Below are positions 1 through 6,458 of a stretch of DNA of 15,627 bases, one piece after another. The position numbers were made by a program, and so were the translations under genes. Within the stretch, counting starts at the first letter, position 1. Each line of letters starts with the position of its first letter. The notes below the pieces were generated by a model. That model was not told where the DNA came from. It did not search any database and worked only from the letters and a program-made list of their open reading frames with translations. The stretch comes from Pseudomonadota bacterium (GTDB taxonomy: Bacteria > Desulfobacterota > Desulfovibrionia > Desulfovibrionales > Desulfovibrionaceae), in the NCBI GenBank assembly GCA_023390395.1, contig JAEWCY010000122.1, positions 1-15,627 of the forward strand, given 5' to 3'.

Positions 1-370
1 GCACCAGCCCGATCGGCGCAAAGGCGACCGCCCCGGCGAACGGGGCGAAGGCCGGGCCGGCGGCCACGGCGGCCAGAGTCGGCCGCAGGGCGCGGAAGGC
101 CAGCAGGGACAGCGGCAGGCAAACGGCCAGCAGGCCGAGCATGGGCGCGAGCAGGTCGGCCGGGTCACGCCCGGCGGCCAGGCGCGGGGCCAGGCGCGCT
201 CCGGCGGCCAGGCACAGGGGCAGCAGGGAAAGGGCCAGGCCCATGGCCGGGGCGTCGCCGCAGGCCAGCAGGAGTTCGCGGGCCAGCAGGCAGGCCATGG
301 CCGCGCCGGCGAAACCGAGGGCCAGGGCGGCCGGCACGGGCCGGCCGGCGGGACAGGGGCATTGCGTCAT
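1..370 (-). CDS. Integral membrane protein, partial; possibly the membrane domain of a spermidine-synthase-like protein
   Basis: The frame is open from an ATG at 370 to the left edge (about 123 codons, C-terminus missing). The ATG overlaps the TGA of the upstream channel gene in an ATGA junction, so the two are probably co-transcribed and translationally coupled. The product is almost entirely hydrophobic, rich in Ala, Leu and Gly, with about three to four membrane segments: roughly residues 14-32, 38-57, 72-92 and 96-115. The segment around residues 31-60, with Arg-Glu-Leu-Leu, a Gly, then Gly-Leu-x-Leu, recalls the N-terminal membrane part of the fused MFS/spermidine-synthase-like proteins common in Deltaproteobacteria. 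That resemblance is by eye only, and the catalytic part would lie outside the window. The membrane location is well supported; the family is a guess. Confidence 0.6.
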   Translation of the reverse strand, partial: MTQCPCPAGRPVPAALALGFAGAAMACLLARELLLACGDAPAMGLALSLLPLCLAAGARLAPRLAAGRDPADLLAPMLGLLAVCLPLSLLAFRALRPTLAAVAAGPAFAPFAGAVAFAPIGLV

Positions 371-1884
371 AGGAACAACTTGCAAAAGCGGGCGAAAAGG
401 TTGAGGGCCTCGTCGGCCGCCTCGGGGGCGGCGGCGCTGCGGTTGGCGGCGGCCCGGGCGGAAAAGACGGCCCGTACCCGGTCGATGATCTCGGGGTGGC
501 GGGCCAGGACCATGCGGAAGCCTTCGCGGTCGACCTCCAGGCAGCGAGTCTGTTCCACGGCCCGCACGTCGGCCTGGCGCGGCTCGCCGGTCAATAGCGC
601 CATCTCGCCGAAGATCTGGCCGGCGGACAGCCTGGCCACCTCCCGGTCGCCGATCAATACCGCGACCTGGCCCGAGAGGATGAAGCACATGGTCGTGCCG
701 CCCTCGCCCTTGGCCATGATGGTCTGGCCCGGGGCGAAAACGCGCACCACCGAGGCCCGGGCCAGCATCTCCAGGTCGGCGTCGGTCATGCCGGCCAAAA
801 GCTCCACGTCGCCGAGGGCGGCCAGGCCCTCGGGCCGGCCGCGCTGCGGGTCGGGCGCGTCCATGAACACGCGCCGGGTGGGGGCGGGAATCTCGATGTC
901 GCGTTCCAGGAACTGGTACCACACCCCCGAGAGCACGGCGTCGGCGGCGGCCAGCCGGCCGTCGAAGCGGGTGATGGTGTAGGCGGCGGAATAGATCAGG
1001 CGGTCGGCCTGGATCTCGTGGAGCCGGACCAGGGGCGGCGGAATTTTCGACACCCCCTCGGCCCGGGACAGGGCCGTCTGTATGGCCGTTTTGACCTTGA
1101 CCGGCGGCGCGTCCGGCGGGGCCGGCACGTGGATGATCTGGCGCAGGGAGCAGGTCGGCCGGTTGTAGTTGACGAGCCGGTCCTTGGCCACGGCGTTGTT
1201 GGGCAATAGGACTTCGTTGTTGTCCAGGGTCACGACCTTGGTGTAGCGCCAGGTGACCTCGCTCACCTTGCCCTCGACGTCGCCGGCGCGTATCCAGTCG
1301 CCTTCGTGGAACGGTTTTTCCACCTGCAGGAGCAGGCCGGAAAAGAGGCTCCCGATGGTGTCCTGCATGGACAGGCCGATGACCGCCGTGAGGATGGCCG
1401 ACGAGGTCAGGATGGAGCCGATCTGGATGTCGGTGAGCTGGCGCAGGCCCGTGCCCACGATGACGGCCAGGATGCAGAACTTGAGCAGGTCCTGGAGGAT
1501 GTGGCGGCCGCGTCCGCCGTCGGGGCGCGCCGCGGCCAGCTTGAAGTAGAGGTAGTCCACGGCCTGGCAGGCGGCCATGAAGGTCATGACCAGATAGGCC
1601 ACGGTGAAGGCCGTGCCGGCTCCGGCGGCCACTGTTTCGGGCAAGGCCGCCTCGAGCAGGCGGGCCAGGCCCAGGCCCGACAGCCAGCGCAAAAGGCCGG
1701 CCAGGGGGCGGCTCAGCATGCCCCGGCGGCGCAGCAGCGACAGCAGCGCCGCCACGGCCAGAAAGCCGGCCGCGCATCCGGCCAGCCGCAGGCCCACGCC
1801 CACGGTCTGGGCGCTGGCGTCGGCGAGGCATCCGGAAAGGCTGGCGAAGTCGGGCAGAAAGGACGGATCGCTTCCTTGCGGCAT
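367..1884 (-). CDS. MscS-family mechanosensitive ion channel with C-terminal cyclic nucleotide-binding domain
   Basis: This 505-residue inner-membrane protein has four to five hydrophobic segments in the first ~190 residues. The pore-lining helix region (ILTAVIGLSMQDTIGSL) is followed by the MscS beta domain with the family motif around LLPNNAVAK (residues ~185-250). After the MscS C-terminal domain comes a cNMP-binding domain at about residues 365-475. Its phosphate-binding cassette keeps the key Glu (FGEMALLTG) and Arg (GEPRQADV), so ligand binding looks possible. The domain order matches CNMP-gated MscS-like channels, which open more to nucleotide binding than to tension; whether that holds here is inference. 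The ATG at 1884 has AAAGG close upstream, but a candidate promoter lies so near that the mRNA might be leaderless. The stop overlaps the start of the next membrane-protein gene. Confidence 0.92.
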   Translation of the reverse strand: MPQGSDPSFLPDFASLSGCLADASAQTVGVGLRLAGCAAGFLAVAALLSLLRRRGMLSRPLAGLLRWLSGLGLARLLEAALPETVAAGAGTAFTVAYLVMTFMAACQAVDYLYFKLAAARPDGGRGRHILQDLLKFCILAVIVGTGLRQLTDIQIGSILTSSAILTAVIGLSMQDTIGSLFSGLLLQVEKPFHEGDWIRAGDVEGKVSEVTWRYTKVVTLDNNEVLLPNNAVAKDRLVNYNRPTCSLRQIIHVPAPPDAPPVKVKTAIQTALSRAEGVSKIPPPLVRLHEIQADRLIYSAAYTITRFDGRLAAADAVLSGVWYQFLERDIEIPAPTRRVFMDAPDPQRGRPEGLAALGDVELLAGMTDADLEMLARASVVRVFAPGQTIMAKGEGGTTMCFILSGQVAVLIGDREVARLSAGQIFGEMALLTGEPRQADVRAVEQTRCLEVDREGFRMVLARHPEIIDRVRAVFSARAAANRSAAAPEAADEALNLFARFCKLFL

Positions 1885-1890
1885 CCTGCC

Positions 1891-1919
1891 TTTCTACGTC
1901 GCCCCCGTCCCGGCGTCAA
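1891..1919 (-). promoter_or_regulatory. Candidate sigma70-type promoter for the MscS gene, very close to the start codon
   Basis: On the minus strand TTGACG (1919-1914) is followed by exactly 17 bases and then TAGAAA (1896-1891), matching 5/6 and 4/6 of the consensus. Only six bases separate the -10 box from the ATG at 1884, so transcription would begin at or next to the start codon. The apparent Shine-Dalgarno AAAGG would then lie inside the -10 region. It may be a chance match. Confidence 0.4.
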
Positions 1920-1952
1920 CGCGGGGCGGCAACCGCAAAGGAGGCAACGGCG

Positions 1953-2780
1953 GTGTCCAAGAAGAAGTCGCGTCCGCGTCCCGATCCGGCGAGCCTCGGC
2001 CTGCCGCCGGAGGGCGTGGAGAGTCATGCCCACCTGGACATGGGCGAATACGACGAGGAAGGGGTCGGCGCGGTCCTGGACCGGGCGGCGGCGGCCGGCG
2101 TTTCGCGCGTGGGCAACGTGTTTCTCGGCCCGGCGGCCTACCGCGCCCATCGGGCGCTTTTCGCCGACCGGGCCGAGGTGTTCTTTCTCCTTGGCGTGCA
2201 TCCCTGCGACGCGGCCGGGGCCGCCTCCGGCGACGTGGCGGCCATGGCCGAGGCCTTCGCCGCCGACCCGCGGCTGCGGGCGGTGGGCGAGATCGGTCTC
2301 GACTACTACTGGGACGCGGCCACGGCCGAAGCGCAAAAAAGGCTTTTTCGGGACCAGCTGGCCCTGGCCCGGGAGCTTGGCGTGCCGGCCGTCGTGCACA
2401 GCCGCGACGCCGCGGCCGACACCCTGGCCGTGCTCGACGACATGGGCTTTCGCGACCGTGCCCTGGTTTGGCACTGCTTCGGCGGCGACGCGGTCCTGGC
2501 CGGGGAGATCCTCTCGCGCGGCTGGCATCTCTCGGTGCCCGGCCCGGTGACCTACGCCAGGAACACGGCCCTGGCCGAGGCCGTGGCCGGCCTGGACCTC
2601 GGGCGGCTGCTTTTGGAGACGGATTCGCCGTACCTCGCGCCCGAGCCCTGGCGGGGCAAGCGCAACGAGCCGGCCTTTTTGGCCTTCACCTGCCTGCGCG
2701 TGGCCGAGCTCCTGGGCCGCGACCCGGCCGAGGTCTGGCGCGCCACGGGCGACAACGCCCGCCGGGTGTTCGGGTTGTAG
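1953..2780 (+). CDS. TatD-family metal-dependent hydrolase (DNase-like)
   Basis: This 275-residue cytoplasmic amidohydrolase-fold protein belongs to the TatD family, members of which act as metal-dependent 3'-5' exonucleases or deoxyribonucleases. The metal site is complete: SHAHLD (His25, His27), GEIGLDYYW (Glu), VVHSRDA (His), WHCFGG (His) and the ETDSPYL motif (Asp). The following APEPWRGKRNEP is also typical. The start is a GTG at 1953, with AAAGGAGG at 1937-1944 and eight bases of spacing. This gives an N-terminal basic extension of about 20 residues before the first metal ligands, longer than in E. coli TatD/YcfH. The gene diverges from the MscS channel. Family is sure; the physiological substrate is unknown, so no gene symbol is assigned. 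Confidence 0.94.
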   Translation: MSKKKSRPRPDPASLGLPPEGVESHAHLDMGEYDEEGVGAVLDRAAAAGVSRVGNVFLGPAAYRAHRALFADRAEVFFLLGVHPCDAAGAASGDVAAMAEAFAADPRLRAVGEIGLDYYWDAATAEAQKRLFRDQLALARELGVPAVVHSRDAAADTLAVLDDMGFRDRALVWHCFGGDAVLAGEILSRGWHLSVPGPVTYARNTALAEAVAGLDLGRLLLETDSPYLAPEPWRGKRNEPAFLAFTCLRVAELLGRDPAEVWRATGDNARRVFGL

Positions 2781-2882
2781 GGCCTTCGGCCACGGCATTG
2801 CATGATTATTGCTTGAGAAACGAAATCGCCGTTTCGGGCGACGGCGATCCGACGGTTTCCAGGCGCAGGGAGGACGCTGACG

Positions 2883-3995
2883 GTGGATGGGCTCAAGGAA
2901 AAACTCGTGACTGACCCCCGGTACAGGCAGGGCATCGAACGCTGCCTGGAGCGGCCGGCCGTGCTCGTGGCCCTCACCAGCGCCTGCAACCTGGCCTGCG
3001 ACTACTGCTCCACCCGAAACGTCCATCCGCCGCGCCGCAACATGGACCCGGCCCTGGCCAAAAGCCTCATCGACCAGACCCTGGAGGCCGGCTGGACCCT
3101 GAGCTTCGGCCAGACCTACGAGCCCTTCCTGCACCCGCGCGTCGAGGAATTCGTCCGCCACGTCCACGACAAGGGCTCGATCTTCCACAGCGCCACCAAC
3201 GGCCTGGCCATCCGCCGCGCCGCCTACGACCTGCCCATGAGCCTGCTCGTCAGCTACAGCGCCGACGAGGCGGACTTCGCCTACCGGGGCGCGAAGCTGT
3301 CCTTCGACGCCTACCAGAAACGCCTGCTGGCCTTCTTCCGCCACCGCCTGGACAAGCGGGTCCCCGGCCGGATCGCCGTCCAGATCGCCGACTATTCCAT
3401 CTTCCGGGGCGCGCTGGCCTACGACAAGAAGATCGCCGACGCCGCGGGCATCTGGCGCAAGGCGAGGCTTCTGGCCGAGCGCCTGGACCTGGCCGCCGCC
3501 CTGGACGCCCTCGATCCCGGGGAGGCCATGGAACGCATCGCCGCCCGGGCCACCCTGACCCTCTTCGAGGCCGGCGACTGCCGTCTGGAAGTGCAGCCCA
3601 CCAAGATCATGCCCAATTCCTACGACGCCTTCACCGATCTGCCCGAGCCGGCCGCGCCCAAGGGCTACTGCGACTCCTGCTTCACCATGCTCTCGGTGCA
3701 GGCCGACGGCGGCGCGGCCTTTTGCTGCTGCGACCCGGCCGCCCGGGCCGTGGCCGGCCGGCTCTCGCCCGGGACGGACCTGGCCGCCTTCTGGCGCGGC
3801 CCGGAGATGGAGCGCGTGCGCCGGCGCTTCCGGGAATTCCGGCCCCTGCACGCCTTCTGCTCCCGCTGCCTGTCCCTGACCTCGGAGCGCATAAAGCCCC
3901 TGCTGACCGTGCACGACGCCGGGCTCGTGGCTGCGATCCTGCGCGAACACGGGGTCACGGAAGACCTGCCCTGGTTCGCGTTTCCGCGCGGTTGA
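2883..3995 (+). CDS. Radical SAM protein with SPASM-like C-terminal domain
   Basis: A 370-residue protein with the radical SAM cluster motif CNLACDYC (Cys35, Cys39, Cys42), which binds a 4Fe-4S cluster and S-adenosylmethionine. The usual GGEP segment is replaced by GQTYEPFLHPR (residues ~76-86), a recognisable variant. A SPASM-like region follows with Cys263 and Cys266 (CDSC), a Cys281-283 triplet (CCCD) and Cys326/Cys329 (CSRC), so one or two auxiliary Fe-S clusters are likely. SPASM proteins modify peptides, proteins or small molecules; nothing here fixes the substrate. The GTG at 2883 is supported by AGGGAGGA at 2867-2874. The next gene, an unrecognised protein 77 bases downstream, is the only obvious partner candidate. 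No short peptide substrate gene was seen beside it. Confidence 0.88.
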   Translation: MDGLKEKLVTDPRYRQGIERCLERPAVLVALTSACNLACDYCSTRNVHPPRRNMDPALAKSLIDQTLEAGWTLSFGQTYEPFLHPRVEEFVRHVHDKGSIFHSATNGLAIRRAAYDLPMSLLVSYSADEADFAYRGAKLSFDAYQKRLLAFFRHRLDKRVPGRIAVQIADYSIFRGALAYDKKIADAAGIWRKARLLAERLDLAAALDALDPGEAMERIAARATLTLFEAGDCRLEVQPTKIMPNSYDAFTDLPEPAAPKGYCDSCFTMLSVQADGGAAFCCCDPAARAVAGRLSPGTDLAAFWRGPEMERVRRRFREFRPLHAFCSRCLSLTSERIKPLLTVHDAGLVAAILREHGVTEDLPWFAFPRG

Positions 3996-3998
3996 CGG

Positions 3999-4026
3999 CC
4001 GGCCGGTTGCCCAAAAAGCCGGCCGG
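3999..4026 (+). repeat. GC-rich stem-loop between the radical SAM gene and the next gene
   Basis: CCGGCCGG at 3999-4006 pairs with CCGGCCGG at 4019-4026 around a 12-base loop that contains a short A-run. No T-tract follows, so it is a weak candidate for termination or mRNA processing at best. Because the arm is itself palindromic and made only of G and C, chance occurrence in this genome is plausible. Confidence 0.3.
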
Positions 4027-4072
4027 GGGTAATGTCTCGCGGCAACCCACCAACATCCCGGAGACGCACCGC

Positions 4073-4714
4073 ATGGCTCTTCACATCACCACCCACGGCG
4101 ACATCGATCAGATCATCGTGACCTCGCTGTCGCGGGACTTCGTGCGCAAAATTTACCGCCACTGCTGGGGCAAGAACAACACCCCCTATTTCGCGGGCAA
4201 CTGCTTCCGGGGCGTGCTCTACTTCGACGAGCGCCTGGCCGCCAAATACGCCGAGGACCTGGGGCTTTCCTGGAACGGCTGGCTGTCGGCCCCGAAATTC
4301 CTGCACCGGACCGGAGCCTGCTACGAGCACGGCCTGACCCTCGGCGTGGACGCCGGGGACGGGCCGCAGGCCCTGGCCGTGGCCGGGCTGGCCGTGGTCG
4401 AGCAGCGGCCGCGCCTGGAGGACTTCCTGGCGCGCATCGGCAAAAACGAGGTGCTGTGCCTGCTCGGCGCGGTGGACAAGGGCGAGATGCATTTTTCCCT
4501 GCCCGACTTCGAGGGCCCCTTCGATCCCGAGAAGCTCGTGGTGCGCGTCGAGCGCCTGACCGACCTCTACTGCGAGGAGGCGCTGGTGGCGGGGCTCGCC
4601 TACGACGGCCGCACCCTGTCCATGGAGACCGGCCAGTCGCGCGGCAAGAACATGATCGATCCCCTGCTCGTCGGCTCCGACGGCAAGCTGCTCGACATGT
4701 ACGATTTCGCCTAG
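4073..4714 (+). CDS. Uncharacterised protein (213 residues)
   Basis: I do not recognise this family. The ATG at 4073 has GGAGA at 4060-4064, with eight bases of spacing. The frame is open further upstream, but that part overlaps the radical SAM gene and has no better start. The predicted protein is soluble, with no signal peptide or membrane segment, and has a normal mix of residues. Visible features are an aromatic and basic N-terminal part (FVRKIYRHCWGKNN), a GNCFRGVLYFDE segment, an acidic FEGPFDPEKLVVRVERL stretch and a C-terminal LLDMYDFA. Four cysteines (Cys26, Cys44, Cys83, and one in NEVLCLL) are scattered without a metal-site pattern. It lies between a radical SAM gene and a response regulator with its own promoter, so it is most likely co-transcribed with the radical SAM gene. 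It may be lineage-restricted. Confidence 0.78.
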   Translation: MALHITTHGDIDQIIVTSLSRDFVRKIYRHCWGKNNTPYFAGNCFRGVLYFDERLAAKYAEDLGLSWNGWLSAPKFLHRTGACYEHGLTLGVDAGDGPQALAVAGLAVVEQRPRLEDFLARIGKNEVLCLLGAVDKGEMHFSLPDFEGPFDPEKLVVRVERLTDLYCEEALVAGLAYDGRTLSMETGQSRGKNMIDPLLVGSDGKLLDMYDFA

Positions 4715-4748
4715 GGCGAACCGGAGAAAACCCGGGAAGCCCCCCGCC

Positions 4749-4777
4749 TTGACGCCCGGCGGCCTCGGGCCTATAGG
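4749..4777 (+). promoter_or_regulatory. Sigma70-type promoter for the response regulator gene
   Basis: TTGACG (4749-4754), a 17-base spacer and TATAGG (4772-4777) match the -35 consensus at 5/6 and the -10 at 4/6. Initiation would fall near 4784 and give a leader of about 45 bases before the GTG at 4830. The same TTGACG-N17 arrangement precedes other starts in this window, which makes it more credible. Confidence 0.6.
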
Positions 4778-4829
4778 CTGGAGGAAAGCGGCGTCGGCGC
4801 GCCGCGCAAGTGCAGTCGGAGGCGTCCCC

Positions 4830-5207
4830 GTGAAACTGGTACTGGTCGTTGACGACGATCCGAGCATCCGCGCGCTGATCCGGCTCTACCTGGAGGGCGC
4901 GGGCTACGGCGTGGCCGAGGCGGCCGACGGCCGCCAGGCCATGCGGCGGATCGCCGAGCAGCCGCCGGACCTCGTGGTGCTCGACATCTTCATGCCCGAG
5001 ATGGACGGGCTCGAGGTGCTGCAGCAATTGCGGGACCAGCTCCGTCCCTGCAAGGTGATGGCCATTTCCGGCGGTTCGGCCAAGATCGGCATGGACCTGC
5101 TCGGCCACGCCGTCATCTTCGGCGCGGACGACGTGCTGGAAAAGCCCTTCGACGCACCGACCCTCCTGCTCAAGGCCGCCGCCCTGATCGGGCCGCCCGA
5201 CGCCTGA
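4830..5207 (+). CDS. Single-domain response regulator (CheY-like receiver)
   Basis: This 125-residue protein consists only of a receiver domain. The acidic pocket is Asp8-Asp9-Asp10, the phosphoacceptor is Asp52 in LVVLDIFMPEMDG, the switch Ser is Ser80 (AISGGS), and the conserved Lys is Lys105 (EKPF). All residues needed for phosphorylation are present and there is no output domain. It would therefore act by protein contact or as an intermediate in a phosphorelay. The GTG at 4830 is chosen because TCGGAGG (4816-4822) lies seven bases before it. Extending the frame to 4749 would run through the promoter and give an atypical N-terminus. No histidine kinase is adjacent. It converges with a receiver-HPt gene that could belong to the same relay, though that is speculation. 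Confidence 0.92.
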   Translation: MKLVLVVDDDPSIRALIRLYLEGAGYGVAEAADGRQAMRRIAEQPPDLVVLDIFMPEMDGLEVLQQLRDQLRPCKVMAISGGSAKIGMDLLGHAVIFGADDVLEKPFDAPTLLLKAAALIGPPDA

Positions 5208-5365
5208 TCGACGAAACGCCCCCGGTCCGCCCCCTGCCGCAGGCAAGGCGCAGGCCGCCCGGGCGCGCCCGCAGACCGCCTCGCCCCCGGGGCACGAACC
5301 GCCGCCTGCTTCCCCTCCCTTGATGGAGCCGACCGACGCGTCGGCCGGGCGCCGCCTTGCCTGTA

Positions 5366-6088
5366 TCAGTCCGCGAAGGCCCGGCGGGCTTCGGCCAGCA
5401 GGTCCAGGGCTCGGTCCAGGGCGGCGGCGGCCTTGCCGACGTCGCGGTCCTCGCCGGCCCGTTCCAGTTCCAGGGCGGCCTGCCCCAGGGGCTCGAAACC
5501 GTAGGACAGGGCCGAACCCTTGAGCTTGTGCCCCTGGCGACGGACCGCTTCCAGGTCGTCGGCGTCCAGGGCCTGGCGCGCGCTGTCCAGGGTGGCGGCG
5601 GCGGTGGCGAAAAAGATCGGCAAAAGCGGCCGCAGCAGCTCCAGTTCCGCCTCCCGGGCGGGGGCGGCCGCCGCCGGCCGGACCTGGCCCCCGCCGTCGC
5701 CCAGGTATCGGGCCACGGCTTCGAGCACCGCGTTCTTGCGCACGGGCTTGGTCAGAAAGTCGGTGCAACCGGCTTCGTCGCAACGCTGGCGGAACTCGTC
5801 CAGGGCGTGGGCCGTGAGCACCAGGATGGGCACGGCCGGACGTCCTCCCCGGCGCTCCATATCGCGGATGGCCCGGCTGGCCTCGTAGCCGTCGAGAATG
5901 GGCATCTCGAGGTCCATGAACACGAGGTCGTAGGGGGCGGCGGCGAACTTGTCCACGGCCTCGCGCCCGTTGGAGGCCGCTTCGACGTGGTAGGGGGCAT
6001 CGCCGAGATAGAGCTGCATGAGCATCAGGTTGTCGGCGTTGTCGTCCACGAGGAGGATGCGCGGCAGGGGAGAGACGGCGGTGGGCAT
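5366..6088 (-). CDS. Response regulator receiver fused to an HPt phosphotransfer domain
   Basis: A 240-residue cytoplasmic protein. Residues ~8-130 are a receiver domain with acidic residues Asp15/Asp16, phosphoacceptor Asp59 (LVFMDLEMP), Thr92 (LTAHA) and Lys114 (TKPVRK). After a Pro/Ala linker, residues ~145-235 form an HPt helical bundle with the phosphorylatable His187 in GHKLKGSALSYG. Such receiver-HPt modules are normally the C-terminal end of hybrid sensor kinases (BarA or ArcB style). Here they stand alone, so the protein probably shuttles phosphate between a separate kinase and a response regulator. The ATG at 6088 has a GGTGA six bases upstream. It lies downstream of the DUF4911-like gene on the same strand with a 70-base gap. 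Confidence 0.9.
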   Translation of the reverse strand: MPTAVSPLPRILLVDDNADNLMLMQLYLGDAPYHVEAASNGREAVDKFAAAPYDLVFMDLEMPILDGYEASRAIRDMERRGGRPAVPILVLTAHALDEFRQRCDEAGCTDFLTKPVRKNAVLEAVARYLGDGGGQVRPAAAAPAREAELELLRPLLPIFFATAAATLDSARQALDADDLEAVRRQGHKLKGSALSYGFEPLGQAALELERAGEDRDVGKAAAALDRALDLLAEARRAFAD

Positions 6089-6158
6089 TGGCGTTCACCG
6101 AAGTTCGGGTTGTCGGGCCGGGAGGGCGCGCACCGGAGCGTACGGGTCTTGGCCGAAA

Positions 6159-6458
6159 TTATGCGACGGGAAGGGCGTTGGCAACCGGAAAAGGCCCGGG
6201 ACGCAGGCACACCGTGGCTTCCGGGCACACGGCCGCCAGGTCGGTCACGAAGGCTTCGACCTCGGCGGCCGCCTCGGGAGCGTAAAGGAGCCGCACCACG
6301 GCGGCGAAGCGGTCCACCACCGTGGGCAGGGCCAGATTGTCGCGGGCCTCCAGCAGGAACTTGAGCAGGGCCACGTTGCGCGGAGCCAGGCGCACGTAGA
6401 GCCGCCCCGAGGCCCGGGGGGCGCGGTAGGGCGGCTGCCGCCTCGGCCGTCGCCTCAT
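6159..6458 (-). CDS. Small DUF4911-like protein
   Basis: This 99-residue protein starts at an ATG at 6458 that overlaps the TGA of the M24 peptidase gene (ATGA junction), which argues for a real, translationally coupled gene. After a basic N-terminus of about 17 residues rich in Arg and Pro comes a LYVRLAPRNVALLKFLLEA segment. It is followed by a beta-rich middle and a C-terminal helix. This pattern fits DUF4911, a short family of unknown function found often in Deltaproteobacteria, by memory of the family rather than a search. No catalytic residues are apparent. The function is unknown; the coupling suggests it is made together with the peptidase. Confidence 0.72.
   Translation of the reverse strand: MRRRPRRQPPYRAPRASGRLYVRLAPRNVALLKFLLEARDNLALPTVVDRFAAVVRLLYAPEAAAEVEAFVTDLAAVCPEATVCLRPGPFPVANALPVA

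Noticed and set aside
2781..2795. GGCC-TTC-GGCC hairpin after the TatD gene
   Set aside because: The stem is only four bases and no T-run follows.
1713..3950. A 745-codon open frame on the minus strand
   Set aside because: It lies opposite TatD and radical SAM genes that have full family motifs and ribosome binding sites. Its product has low-complexity Gly/Ala/Arg/Gln composition typical of an antisense frame in high-GC DNA.
5333..5344. Palindrome CCGACGCGTCGG in the gap between the two receiver genes
   Set aside because: It is a perfect 12-base palindrome, but it has no loop or T-run for a terminator and is made of GC-rich words common in this genome. No promoter lies nearby.
4113..6098. 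A 661-codon open frame on the minus strand
   Set aside because: It overlaps three recognised or well-supported genes, and its product is Arg/Pro/Gly-rich with no domain.
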